A stretch of 64,000 bases of DNA from Zea mays (GCF_902167145.1 NC_050101.1:136942990-137006989), one strand, 5' to 3'; positions 45,465 through 56,974 are shown, counted from the stretch's first letter. Notes: a model not told the origin generated them from the letters alone. Numbers and translations are program-made.

Positions 45465-46741
45465 TCAGCACTGGATGATCTCCCCCAGGGGGAAGGATGA
45501 CACCATAGTTACCGGATGAGACTCGAAGTAGTGTCGCAACTTCCGCCACGTCAGGATCACCGCGTACAGCAGCTTCTGAATTTGTGGGTAGCGGATCTTG
45601 GTTTCGGACAGTACCTCGTTGATGAAGTAGACTGGCCTCTGAACGGGCAATGCATGCCCCTCTTCTCGTCTCTCAACCACAATCGCGGCGCTAACCACCT
45701 GAGTGGTCGCGGCGACGTAGATCAAGAGGGCTTCTCCGGCAGCGGGGGGCACCAAGACGGACGCGTTCGTGAGGAGCGCCTTCAGGTTCCCGAGGGCTTC
45801 CTCGGCCTCAGGGGTCCAAGTGAAGCACTCGGCCTTCCTTAAGAGGCGGTACAGAGGCAGGCCTCTTTCGCCGAGGCGTGAGATGAAGCGGCTCAGAGCC
45901 GCAAGACATCCCATGACTCTCTGTACGCCTTTCAAGTCCTTGATGGGCCCCATGCTGGTGATGGCTGCGATCTTCTCCGGGTTGGCTTCGATGCCCCGCT
46001 CGGAGACGATGAACCCCAAGAGCATGCCTCGGGGCACCCCGAAGACACACTTTTCGGGATTGAGCTTGACGCCTTTCGCCTTGAGACATCGGAATGTCAC
46101 TTCAAGGTCGGAAGGAGGTCGGAGGCTTTCCTCGTCTTGACTACGATGTCATCGACGTAGGCCTCGACCGTCCGACCAATGTGTTGGCCGAACACATGGT
46201 TCATGCACCGCTGGTACGTCGCACCCGCATTCCTCAAGTCGAACGGCATGGTGACATAGCAGTACATGCCGAAGGGCGTGATGAAAGAAGTCGCGAGCTG
46301 GTCGGACTCCTTCATCCTGATTTGGTGATACCCTGAGTAGGCATCGAGGAAAGACAGGGTTTCGCACCCAGCAGTGGAATCCACGATTTGATCGATGCGA
46401 GGCAGAGGGTAGGGAACCTTCGGACATGCTTTGTATAGACCAGTGTAGTCTACACACATCCGCCATTTCCCTCCTTTCTTCCTCACAAGCACAGGGTTGG
46501 CAAGCCATTCGGGATGGAATACCTCTTTGATGAACCCTGACGCCATTAGCTTGTGGATCTCCTCGCCTATGGCTCTGCGCTTTTCTTCGTCGAATCGGCG
46601 CAGAGGCTGCTTGACAGGTCGGGCTCCGGCTCGGATGTCCAGCGAGTGCTCGGCGACATCCCTCGGTATGCCAGACATGTCCGAGGGACTCCACGCAAAG
46701 ACGTCGGCGTTCGCGCGGAGAAAGTCGACGAGCACTGCTTT
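45465..46741 (-). pseudogene. Reverse transcriptase and first RNase H of element C, broken
   Basis: RT motifs on the minus strand: NPVLVRKKGGKWRMCVDY, FLDAYSGYHQI, FGMYCYVTMPF and AYVDDIVV (YVDD at 46148-46159). A frameshift near 46100-46110 precedes KLNPEKCVFGV. The first RNase H region (FTWTPEAEEAL, then PVYFINEVLS) follows and ends at TGA 45465-45467. The start is cut from protease by TAG at 46742-46744. Confidence 0.9.
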
Positions 46742-49700
46742 CTATTTGGGATCGAGCTCAGAGCCGATCCGGATCTGCTTGGAGGCGTCGCTGCTGGGGT
46801 CGAGGGGGACGGAATTAACCGTCTCCGCTGGCTCGAAGTTGCCGGCGTGACGCTTCACGTCTGGCACCTCCTTGGAGAGGCTCTCCAGGTCGGTGATGAG
46901 GGCCTCAGATTCGGCGAGGGCCTCGGCGTACTCCACGCACTCCACGTCGCATTCGAACGCGTGTTTGTACGTGGGGCCGACGGTGATGACCCCGTTGGGG
47001 CCCGACATCTTGAGCTTGAGGTAGGTGTAATTGGGGACGGCCATGAACTTCGCGTAGCATGGCCTCCCCAATACTGCGTGGTAGGTTCCTCGGAACCCGA
47101 CCACCTCGAATGTGAGGGTCTCCCTTCGGAAGTTGGAGGGTGTTCCGAAGCAGACAGGAAGGTCGAGTCGTCCGAGGGGCTGGACACGCTTCCTGGGGAT
47201 GATCCCGTGGAAAGGCGCAGCGCCTGCCCGGACCGAGGATAGATCAACACGCAGGAGCCCGAGGGTCTCGGCGTAGATGATGTTGAGGCTGCTGCCCCCG
47301 TCCATGAGGACCTTGGTGAGCCTGACGTCGCCGATGACGGGGTCGACAACGAGCGGGTATTTCCCCGGGCTCGGCACGTGGTCGGGGTGGTCGGCTTGGT
47401 CGAAGGTGATGGGCTTGTCGGACCAGTCTAGGTAGACTGGCGCCGCCACCTTTACCGAACAGACCTCCCGACGCTCTTGCTTGCGGTGCCGAGCCGAGGC
47501 GTTCGCCGCTTGCCCACCGTAGATCATGAAGCAGTCGCGGACCTCGGGGAACTCTCCTGCCTGGTGATCCTCCTTCTTGTCGTCGTCGCGAGCCCTGCCA
47601 CCCTCCACGGGTGGCCCGGCCCTGTGGAAGTGGCGCCGAAGCATGGCGCACTCCTCAAGGGTGTGCTTGACGGGCCCCTGATGATAGGGGCACGACTCCT
47701 TGAGCATCTTGTCGAAGAAGTTGGCACCTCCGGGGGGTTTTCGAGGGTTCTTGTACTCGGCGGCGGCGACAAGGTCCGCGTCGGCGGCGTCGCGTTTCGC
47801 TTGCGACTTCTTCTTGCCCTTCTTCTTGGCGCCGCGCTGAGTTGACGCCTCGGGGGCGTCTTCCGGTGGGCGGCCCTGGGGCTGCTTGTCCTTCTGGAAG
47901 ATAGCCTCAATCGCCTCCTGGCCAGAGGCGAACTTGGTGGCGATGTCCATCAGCTCGCTCGCCCTGGTGGGGATCTTTCGACCCAGCTTGCTGACCAGGT
48001 CGCGACAAGTGGTGCCGGCGAGGAACGTGCCGATGACATCTGAATTGGTGATGTTGGGCAGCTCGGTGCGCTACTTTGAGAATCGCCGGATGTAGTCCCG
48101 GAGAGACTCTCCCAGCTGCTGCCGGCAGCTTCGGAGGTCCCAGGAGTTTCCAGGGCGCACGTACGTGCCCTGGAAATTGCCGGCGAAGGCTTGGACCAGG
48201 TCGTCCCAGTTGGAGATCTGCCCCGGAGGCAGGTGCTCCAACCAGGCGCGAGCGGTGTCGGAGAGGAACAGGGGGAGGTTGCGAATGATTAGGTTGTCAT
48301 CGTCCGTTCCACCCAGTTGGCAGGCCAGCCGGTAGTCCGTGAGCCACAGTTCCGGTCTCGTCTCCCCCGAGTACTTTGTGATAGTAGTCGGGGGTCGGAA
48401 CCGGGTCGGGAACGGCGCCCGTCGTATGGCGCGGCTGAAAGCCTGCGGACCGGGTGGTTCGGGCGAGGGACTCCGATCCTCCCCGCTGTCGTAGCGTCCC
48501 CCACGCCTGGGGTGGTAGCCTCGGCGCACCCTCTCGTCGAGGTGGGCCTGACGGTCGCGGTGATGGTGCTCGTTGCCGAGGCGACCCGGGGCCGCAGGCG
48601 CTGTGTTGCGCGTGCGCCCGGTGTGGACCGAGGCTTCCCGCACGAATCGGGAAGTCGCGACGTGGTGTTCCGAGGGGTACCCCTGCCTTCGGGAGGCGGA
48701 GCTCTCAGCCCGTCGGACCACGGCGCCCTCCAGGAGATTCTTGAGCTCTCCCTAGATTCGCCGCCCCTCGGTGGTTGATGGCTCTAGCATCGCGCGGAGA
48801 AGCATTGCTGCTGCAGCCAGGTTCTGGCCGACCCCACTAGAAGCAGGTGGCGGCCTCACCCTGACATCGTCGGCGATGCGGTGCTGGATACCCTGGGGTA
48901 GATGGCGCACTTCTCCGGCCGGAGGTTGGCCCACCCATTCCTGCCCGACGTCCCGGCAGATCGGCTCAAGGGCTCCTGCTCCCTCGTCAAGCCTGGCCGG
49001 CACCCCGTGGATTTGCTCGAGCTGTGGGTCATGACCCCCCGCCGGAACGGGGATCACAGCTAGCTCCCGTAGGATGTCAACGAGTGGCACAGGCCTAGGG
49101 AGATCACCGTTCTCCGGCATACCAAGATGGTTGCCTTCGGAGGGACCCCCTAGATCGACGTGGAAACATTCATGACTTGGGCCGCAGTCCTCGTCGCCGA
49201 GGCTGCGGCTACCGTTGGAACAGTCGGAAAGGCAGTAGTCGCATGCGGTCATGAAGTCTCGCATGGCACTGGGGTTGCCAAGTCCAGAGAAATCCCAACA
49301 GAAGTCGGGCTCGTCATCTTCCTCGGACCCCCGAGGGCCCGTAGGTCGAGACGTCCGCGAGCCGGTCCTAGGGTGACCGCATACGAAGCCCCAGAGGGTT
49401 TGGACTCGCCTCTACGAGAGCGTCCGCCAAAGCGAAGCCGCTTGGCGGGTCGATGCTGAATCCGAAAGGCGTGAGATGGGACCAGTGGGTACCTCTTGGT
49501 CGACGGGCGGTGACGAAGTCACGTCAGGGACTGACTGCACCGTCGTCTCAGGTACGAGGGTGACGCCCAGCAAGCCTTTCGCGAGCATGCTGGCGTCGTC
49601 TGTTTGCTCGGAATTGGCGTGTTGCGGGGAGACGGCGCTCGTCTTCGTCTCAAACGTGGGGTCGATGCCCGACGCGCCTCCCGCTGGGGCGCCAGCGCCG

Positions 49701-49990
49701 TCGACTTGCTCGACAGCCGACGAGGTGCCGCCTCCTGCTTGGCCTTGGTTGCCCCGCCTCCTCCTCCGTCGGCGGGGGAGAGGGCGGGGTGAGCTCGAAT
49801 GTCGTTCTTCCACCATGCGGGGAAGACGTCGTCGATTCCGCCGCCAGCGGGCGGGCTGTCGGCCGCCATTGTTGCTGTCGCACGGTGGGGGAAGGAGTAT
49901 CATGTCGTAGCTGCCGTCGAGGGACATGAACTCAAGACTCCCGAAACGGAGCACCGTCCCGGGCTGGAAAGGTTGCTGGAGACTGCCCAT
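46742..49990 (-). pseudogene. Gag and protease of element C, broken
   Basis: One minus-strand frame runs from a likely ATG at 49990 (MGSLQQPFQPG) to 46742 with in-frame TAGs at 49412, 48752 and 48071. It contains a Retrotrans_gag region (48071-48400; LPLFLSDTARAWLEHLPPG, WDDLVQAFAGNF), a single Cys-poor linker near CPYHQG...HTLEEC, and a protease with the aspartic motif DGGSS in KVLMDGGSSLN (about 47290-47307). It ends in the TAG at 46742-46744. The long frame apart from isolated TAGs shows recent inactivation. Confidence 0.88.
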
Positions 49991-50029
49991 CTGGAGCTTG
50001 ATGGGAAGCTGTTCGTCGACACGCAGCAG

Positions 50030-50050
50030 GCCCCTACCTGGCGCGCCAAC
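50030..50050 (-). other. Primer-binding site of element C
   Basis: The minus strand reads GTTGGCGCGCCAGGTAGGGG directly after the 5' LTR, the arrangement usual for Tat-type grass Gypsy elements. Confidence 0.75.
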
Positions 50051-51614
50051 TGTCGGCGTTTCGGGACCGGGGGGTCCCCGGGCCGACGAGTGAAATGTCG
50101 CCTCGTGCCCCAGCCCAGATGGGTCGGCGCGAGACGGAGCGCGAAGGGGGGAAGAAAGGGCAGCCGGAGCGAGAGAGGGAGGTGGAAATCCCGCGGCCTT
50201 CGTGTTCTTGTCCCGCGCCCAGGTCGGGTGCGCTTGTAGTAGGGGGTTACAAGCGTCCACGTGGGAGAGGGAGCGAGCGGCCTCACGCGAGCGCCTGTCC
50301 CGTCCTCTTCCCCGCGCGGCCAACCCTCTGTAAGAGGGCCCTGGTCCTTCCTTTTATAGGCGTAAGGAGAGGATCCAGGTGTACAATGGGGGTGTAGCAG
50401 AGTGCTAACGTGTCTAGCGGAGGAGAGCTAGCGCCCTAAGTACATGCCATCGTGGCAGCCGGAGAGGTTTTGGCACCCGGTTCGTGTGGTGTCGTGGCCG
50501 TCGGAGGAGCGCTGGAGCCTGGCGGAAGGACAGCTGTCAGGGCTGTCGAGTCCTTGCTGACGTCCTCTTGCTTCCGTAAGGGGGCTGAGAGCCGCCATCG
50601 TCATAGAGCGTGCGGGGTGCCATCATTACTTTGTCTGGCGGAGCGAGCCAGATGGGACGCCAGTCTTGTTTCCCGTAGCCTGAGTCAGCTTGGGGTAGGG
50701 TAATGATGGCGCCTCCCGTTGACGTGGACGGTCCGCGCCCTAGGTTGGGCGATGTGGAGGCTCCTCCGAGGTCGAGGTCGAGTCTGTCTTCCGTGGCCGA
50801 GGTCGAGTCCGAGCCCCTGGGTCGGGCGAGGCGGAGACCGTCGGCTGAGGCCAGGGCTGAGTCCGAGCCCTGGGGTCGGGCGAAGCGGAGTTCGTCGTCT
50901 TCCGGGGCTGAGCCCGAGTCCGAGCCCTGGGTCGGGCGGAGCGGAGTTCGCCGTCTTCCGGGGCTGAGCCCAAGTCCGAGCCCTGGGTCAGGCGGAGCGG
51001 AGTTCGCCGTCTTCCAGGACTGAGCCCGAGTCCGAGCCCTGGGTCGGGCTGAGCGGAGTTCGTCGTCTTCCGGGGCTGAGCCCGAGTTCGAGCCCTGGGT
51101 CGGGCGAAGCAGAGTTTCCTATGGTGCCTGAGGCCGGGCCTGACTGCCTGTCAGCCTCACTCTGTCAAGTGGCACAGCAGTCGGAGCGGCGCAGGCGGCG
51201 CTGTCCTTCTGTCAGGCCGGTCAGTGGAGCGGCGAAGTGACTGCGGTCACTTCGGCTCTGTCGACTGAAGGGCGCGCGTCAGGATAAAGGTGTCAGGCCA
51301 CCTTTGCATTAAATGCTCTTGCGATTTGGTCAGTTGGCGCGGCGATTTGGTCAGGGTTGCTTCTTGGCGAAGACAGGGCCTCGGGCGAGCCGGAAGTATG
51401 TTCGTCGCTGGAGGGGGGCCTCGGGCGAGACGGAGATCCTCCGGGGTCGGCTGCCCTTGCCCGAGGCTAGGCTCGGACGAGGCGTGATCGAGTCCCTCGA
51501 ATGGACCGATCCCTGACTTAATCGCACCCATCAGGCCTTTGCAGCTTTGTGCTGATGGGGTTACCAGCTGAGAATTAGGAGTCTTGAGGGTACCCCTAAT
51601 TATGGTCCCCGACA
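50051..51614 (-). repeat. 5' LTR of element C
   Basis: 1564 bp, with the same ends as 37955-39519. The minus-strand TATA box is at 50351-50358. The 56-bp tandem units lie at about 50820-51115. Confidence 0.94.
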
Positions 51615-51880
51615 GATATATTTCTAGCTTCTATCTATTTTTGCTTCAAAAGTACACCAAGCATTCATCTAACGGTTACAAACTTACTTCATGTAAAGAT
51701 GTCCCCTTTGGACCATTTACTAATTTCTATGGTTCAAATACATTTCTAAGCCAAAATAAATAAATAGTACCAAATATGGTCAAAAATAGTAAAACTTAGC
51801 ATGGAGTCATAACTTGGTCCTAGTTGCTTAAGATAAAAAATTAGATGATTATACAAAAGCATGATGCAAAAAATCTGTTT
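51615..51880. repeat. Right piece of the AT-rich tandem array
   Basis: It continues the unit broken at 37954 without loss (ATATATTTCTAGCTT, then the CAAACTTACTTCATG landmark at 51679). It ends near ATTATACAAAAGCATGATG. Confidence 0.85.
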
Positions 51881-52221
51881 TTTACACGTTGTAAAATTAG
51901 TAAATCTGCAAAAAAATGAGTTACACGATAGAAACAAAAAAATAAAAAAACCTGGCGCCTCATGGTATACCAAGTCAAGACGCACCATTACACTACAAAG
52001 AAGGTTAGCGTTAGGGTAATGAAGCGAGTTTTATTTGACCAACTTTTTTGCAATTTAGTTTTTTTTGGGTTTTATTTTCACAAATACGCCCATTGTAGTT
52101 TGATTTCAAAAACTGGACCCCTGTCTCGGCATCGTCATCATTGGCGCCTAGCTTCTGCGTGTCGGCGCCAATTTTTTTTGGCCTGCATATGTCAGAATCC
52201 GGGTCACGGTGGAACTGACGT
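51881..52221. other. AT-rich spacer before the TE-associated gene
   Basis: No gene is seen. It precedes the hairpin and TATA box of the next feature. Confidence 0.5.
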
Positions 52222-52307
52222 GGCGCGTACCTCGGTGTCGTAGATCTTGGCGCCGACGCATACCTCGGTGCCAAGATCTACGGCGTCAAGGTACGCGCCT
52301 ATAAATA
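52222..52307 (+). promoter_or_regulatory. Hairpin plus TATA box upstream of the 52.5-kb pseudogene
   Basis: Two 33-bp arms (52222-52254 and 52267-52299) are inverted repeats with 28 of 33 matches around a 12-bp spacer. TATAAATA (52300-52307) begins directly after the right arm. A 5' UTR intron is possible (AAA|GTAAGT at 52408 to GTAG at 52520). Confidence 0.55.
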
Positions 52308-52521
52308 TGCCCTTTCGGTCGTCAGTTTTTGTGCTCATTTCTATTCTTCGAAACGACAGACATCAACCTAAATTATTGACTTGGATCCATTGTTACTCTG
52401 TATTAAAGTAAGTTCTCTCCTTTTTATAGGTTGTTATGTTATGTATGATTAATAGGGTAATGGTTAGGTTTTGTATATCATTTTCAGAAGCATTTTTATT
52501 GTCATATTATCGATTTGTAGG

Positions 52522-53202
52522 ATGTCTAGGCGCGGTAAATCTGCTAAACAAAGGTAAGCGTTGTATTAAATTATATTTGTGAGTCTATTATATTTGTGAT
52601 TCTTATATATCTTATCGAAATTTAGGAAGGGTCCTTTGACCGGAACTGCCTTCGACCTGCTGCCTTTGCCAACCGGTGTTCCAGTGCCTATGTATTTTTG
52701 TGGTGACCCTTGCAAGGTTGATAAGTCTGAGAATCATGACACCTATCGACAGAGGTATTGGATGTGTGCTAACTATGCATTTGAGCCAACGATTGTTCAG
52801 CTCCGGATGAATTTAATGGCGAGAATAATCTTTTAATATGTTAACAATTTGAAGACTCAAAGTGGTGCATGTTTTCTTTGTCTACTAATCATTGCATATT
52901 TTGTAGACTCCTCCACCGCTTTGTGGTTTGGAGTAGTGGATTGACACAGAAATCTCACAGAAAGACAAAAAGTGGTTGAAAAATCTTAAAAAGTGGATGT
53001 AGAGGACAAAGAGAGGATAGAGAAAAGACGAGAGGAGCTTGCGGCCGAGCAACAACAGGTAGACAAGCAGGAAATGAGGCGTGTTGCTGAATGCAGGGAG
53101 GAGAAGGGGAAGAAGCTTGAGCGTGCACGTCGTGCAAAGGACGCAATGGAGGAGAACTCTGATGCATTTCGCAAGGGCATATGGCCCCGTTGCACTCAGT
53201 AG
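52522..53202 (+). pseudogene. TE-associated gene with zinc-finger-like and coiled-coil parts, broken
   Basis: Three exons can be placed: 52522-52553 (ATG...AG|GTAAGC); about 52626-52816, ending at a GC-type or mutated donor; and about 52907-53202. Exon 2 carries FCGDPCKVDKS followed by RYWMCANYAFEP, a Cys pattern like a GRF-type zinc finger. Exon 3 is Lys/Glu/Arg-rich coiled coil ending KGIWPRCTQ. Exon 3 has an in-frame TAG (near 52933) and a one-base deletion near 52995, so no full product is possible. I recall similar uncharacterised proteins scattered in grass genomes in transposon contexts. Function unknown. Confidence 0.55.
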
Positions 53203-53394
53203 TCTAGGTGCTTATTTGCTATTATGTAGTAATGAACTTCTTATTCTGTATTATTTAGTGTCGAACAATGTTATTTGATAATGAACTACTTATTATAGAT
53301 TCAAATTGGACTTTAAAAGCAATTGATAAAGATGACTTAAAGCAATTGATAAAGAAAATCAACACGCTTAAAGCAATTGATACATAAGAGTTTT

Positions 53395-54060
53395 CTAGTA
53401 GTGCTCCCACATTCCAAATTGTGTGGACCCTTCTCCACAGTATCCTCCTATTGTTGTTGTCTGCTGTGGCTGCGGTGGAGAAGTTGGAGGACCAACATTC
53501 TTGCTGTGACAAGGGCAGCAGCAATATGGATCTGAGCATACTTGCACTTGTGAACCACCTCCATTGTTGTTGTCTCTGCCTTCCTCCTCATTTATGTTGC
53601 TTACTTCCCTCTCTAGCTCAAATATCCTATTCTGTAGGTAGGACATGTATTATGCATGCGGAAAAATCGGACGAGGATCTACCCAACGAGTGAACCCACA
53701 ATTCTCCTTGACCAATGAATGTTGTATAAATGTTTATAGTTAGTTTCACTCAACAACAAAATCATATAGAACAAAAGATTAGAATTAATATTTACATATG
53801 CATAAGGGCATCTGACAAAACATCGACCTCCATAAATCCCCCTCGACGAACATCTGCACCAAGCAATCCTCACCATGCATGCACTTCGGCCAATCTTCTC
53901 TCTTGTTATCGTAAGACCTAAATCTAACCTCTTTGTTGAAATCTCTTTTACTTTGAACTGGAAAGTTAAAAACCGCCTCTTCAAAAAAATCTGGACTAAG
54001 AGGGCCATCGAAACATATTGGAGGTAACTTCCCTCCATCCTTTCGTCTCATTTCCCACAC
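53395..54060 (-). pseudogene. GRF-zinc-finger-like gene, broken, convergent to the previous one
   Basis: Minus-strand exon 1 (54060 to about 53804) encodes PPICFDGPLSPDFFEEAVF and then WPKCMHGEDCLVQMFVEG, the first half of a GRF-like zinc finger. One extra base then shifts the frame before GGRCFVRCPYAY. After an intron (about 53803-53710), exon 2 carries CGFTRWVDPRPI, an in-frame TAA, YLQNRIFELEREV, and a Cys/Pro-rich end CSDPYCCCPCHSKN...MWEHY, stopping at 53395. Frameshift and stop make it a pseudogene. It is tail to tail with the plus-strand pseudogene, about 190 bp apart. Function unknown. Confidence 0.55.
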
Positions 54061-54177
54061 CCTTGCCCCAAGAAGACCTTGAAGGCATTTGTATTACACA
54101 ATGAAGCAAATTTGTATTGCACAATGAAGCAAATGTATAAAGGATCATGTATATATAGGCAAAAGGTTATGTACAGG

Positions 54178-54375
54178 CTCTGAAAAGGCTACAAGTCACA
54201 CTCTGAAAAGGCTATGTACAGGTTCTGAAAAGGCTAGATGCAACAATGACAATGTAGGATATTAATGCTCCTGAAAAGGCTACGAAATGGATCTGAAAAG
54301 GCTAGTTGTCATACTCATAATATAGGATAATGATGCTTCTGAAAAGGCTATGTAATAGCTCTGAAAATGCTAGAT
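54178..54375. repeat. Short interspersed motif array CTGAAAAGGCTA
   Basis: CTGAAAAGGCTA or a close variant recurs about eight times with irregular spacing. Confidence 0.75.
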
Positions 54376-54439
54376 GACATATGCACAGTTTTCACAAAAT
54401 TTTGGTAGAGTTTTCCCTGTTTTATATCAATCCAACATA

Positions 54440-54655
54440 TACACATACATAAGCATATAACATACAAGTGCATATAAGTTTAAAAAATTCCAAACAAGCT
54501 CATAAAAGTCCAAACAACTGCATAATAGTCCATAGAGTTCATACAAGTCCATAAAAAGTCCATACAAGTCTGTAGAGGTCAAACAAGTCCATTACAAGTC
54601 CTATCTAGTGCATACGCTACATAACAACTCCATACAGTCCATACCACCCCAAACC
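54440..54655. repeat. Degenerate minisatellite CATACAAGTCCATAAAAGTC
   Basis: AAGTCCATA/AAGTCCAAACAA-type units of about 10-20 bp repeat irregularly between the motif array and the next coding remnant. Confidence 0.6.
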
Positions 54656-54658
54656 AAG

Positions 54659-54930
54659 TCAACATCTTCTAGTCTTACCCTTGCCTAAAGCGTCGGTGCC
54701 TGGAGTGTAACGTTGTGGAGAGCGGTGTCGCCTACGATGTTCTGGTTGTAACGGTTGTGTCGAAGGAGCCCCTGAAGCTGTGAAGGTCTGATCTCATCCT
54801 GATCGTAGTCCAAGCCAACGCCCAATCCTGTGGATGGCGTTGCTATGTGGCTATACGACGGTACATGAACGTCCTATGCAACATTGGTCCTGCAACCACA
54901 GCGAGCAGTAGCTCCACGTAGGCGCCTAGA
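54659..54930 (-). pseudogene. C-terminal remnant of an unidentified TE protein
   Basis: The minus-strand frame ends QRYTPGTDALGKGKTRRC before a TGA (54659-54661). It is preceded by Arg/Gln/Pro-rich sequence (SGAPSTQPLQPEHRRRH) and then stops. Such basic tails occur in plant mobile-domain transposon proteins, but this is a weak guess. Confidence 0.25.
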
Positions 54931-54966
54931 TAAACGCTACACGCCAAAGACATATTAGTTTACAAC

Positions 54967-56192
54967 CGAAAGTCACCTAGAGGGGGGTGGATAGGCAGAA
55001 TCTGAAATTTACAAACTTAAGCTCACATTACAAGCCGGGGTCAGCGTTAGAATTAAATCTGAGTCCGAAAGAGAGGGAACACAAATCAACTGAGAAATAA
55101 AGCGGATGAACACGGTGATTTGTTTTACCGAGGTTCGGTTCCAAAGAACCTAGTCCCCGTTGAGGTGGTCACAAAGACCGGGTCTCTTTCAACCCTTTAC
55201 CTCTCTCAAACGGTCACTTAGACCGAGTGAGCTTTCTCCTTAATCAAACGGGTCACTTAGACCCCGCAAGGACCACCACACACTTGGTGTCTCTTGCTTT
55301 GATTACAAGTCACTTGAGAATAAGAATGGGAAAAGAAAAAGTACGATTGCAAAAGCCAAGCGACAAGAGCGACAAATAACACACAGAGCACTCTCTCTCA
55401 AGACACTAACACTAATGATCACTTGTCTCAATTGTGAAACTTAGAGAGATTAGAAGCTTTGATTGTGTCTTGGATTGGATTGCTAGCTCTTGTATTGAAT
55501 GTGAAAGATTGGAGTGCTTGGGTGAAGTGAATGGAGGTGGTTGGGGTTGTATTTATAGCCCCCAACCACTTCCTAGCCATTGCCCCCTTTCTGCCCACCG
55601 CGGACGGTCCGCACCCCTGGTCCGGACGGTCCGCCCCTGCACATCAACGACTGAAATCGCAACGGTCAGCAGTAACGACTATATCAACAGCTACTATGCA
55701 TTAAATGCGTCGTCAGATGTCAGGTACGGCAGTCGCAGACGGTCCGACCGTGCACCCCGGACGGTCCGCGAGGACGCTTATAATTCAATTTACCGAACCT
55801 GTCACCTTCGAGTTTTTTTGGTTTTCACCGACCGGACGGTCCGCGCCTGAGGTCGGACGGTTCGCGCTTGGTCTCGGACGGTGCTCACTTTTCCATCGGA
55901 CGGTCCGTAGTGTAGACTTGTGTTTTTGCAGTGTTCCTGTCCGAGGGTCACCTTGGTGCCGCGGACGGTCCGCCGCAAGGGCTCGGACGGTCCGCACGTA
56001 GGTGTTTTTCCAAAAAGCTTCTCCTGTCCGGAATAATCTACTGTATTCCAGACAGTCGATTTAGAATAGTTGTAGATGAACTTATGCACCTGTGAAATGA
56101 TCAACTAGGCAAACTGGTTAGTCCACAAGGTTTGTGATGGTCGTCAAACACCAAAATCAATTAAAGGAAATATTGAAACTATTTCCCTTTCA
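54967..56192 (-). repeat. 3' LTR of element E
   Basis: About 1226 bp. The left end CGAAAGTCACC corresponds to TGAAAGTCGCC of element F with point changes; the right end is CCCTTTCA. Its palindromes are of the CGGACGGTCCG type (55600-55995). The minus-strand TATA box is at 55550-55557. Confidence 0.88.
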
Positions 56193-56974
56193 ATCTCCCC
56201 CTTTTTGGTGATTGATGCCAACACAAACCAAAGCAAATATAAAGTGTAGAAATGTAACTAGCTTGCATTTTGACAGATGTGCATAAGTTATTTTGAAATG
56301 AAAGTATTTCTAAGTATATAAGTTTGATTTGATATTTAACATTTTGGACCACATTTGCACCACTTGTTTTGTTTTTGCAAATACTTTTGGAAAAATCTTT
56401 TCAAAGTCTTTTGCAAATAGTCAAAGGTATATGAATAAGATTGCAATAAGCATTTTTAAGATTTAAAATTTCTCCCTCTGTTTCAAATGCTTTTCCTTTG
56501 ACTTTAAACAAAACTCCCCCTGAATGAAATTCTCCTCTTAGCTTTCAAGAGGGTTTTGCTAATTTGAACAAGATTTAGATACCAATTTGAAAAATTCTTG
56601 AAAGTAAACATACCAAAATATATCAATTGAAAATTTTGAAATTGGTGGTGGTGCGGTCCTTTTGATTTGGGCTTAATATTTCTCCCCCTTTGGCATTAAT
56701 CGCCAAAAACGGAGTCTTTGTGAGCCCTTAGAACTTTCTCCCCCATTGGTACAAGTAAATATGAGTGAAAGATTATACCAATTTGAGAGTGATGTGGAGT
56801 GATGGCGAAGGGTAAATGATACCGTTAGAGTGGAGTGGAAGCCTTGTCTTCGCCGAAGACTCCATTTCCCTTTCAATCTACGACTTATCATAGAAATATG
56901 CTTGAAAACACATTAGTCGTAGACATAAAAGAGATATGATCAAAAGTATATAAATGAGCTATGTGTGCAAAGTG
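56193..56974 (-). other. 3' noncoding region of element E with polypurine boxes
   Basis: AAAGGGGGAGA-like boxes on the minus strand lie at about 56193-56207, 56513, 56690 and 56737. The GTCTTCG-C-CGAAGAC hairpin recurs at 56846-56860. No gene is seen. Confidence 0.65.

Larger units (their letters stand above)
37955..51614 (-). mobile_element. Gypsy (Tat lineage, Huck-like) element C, complete but decayed
   Basis: A 13.7-kb element in minus orientation with LTRs 37955-39519 and 50051-51614 and a perfect target duplication GATAT (37950-37954 and 51615-51619). The order is gag, protease, RT, RNase H, a second RNase H, integrase, then a 3.9-kb noncoding region. RT before integrase makes it Gypsy, and the extra RNase H is a Tat-lineage trait. 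By eye the LTRs differ at about 38 sites (near 2.4%), mostly transitions. Coding regions have at least seven stops and two frameshifts, so it is not autonomous. Confidence 0.94.

Noticed and set aside
49412..50323. A 303-residue frame starting inside the element C 5' LTR
   Set aside because: Its first 90 codons are LTR and cross the primer-binding site. The gag frame more likely starts at 49990.
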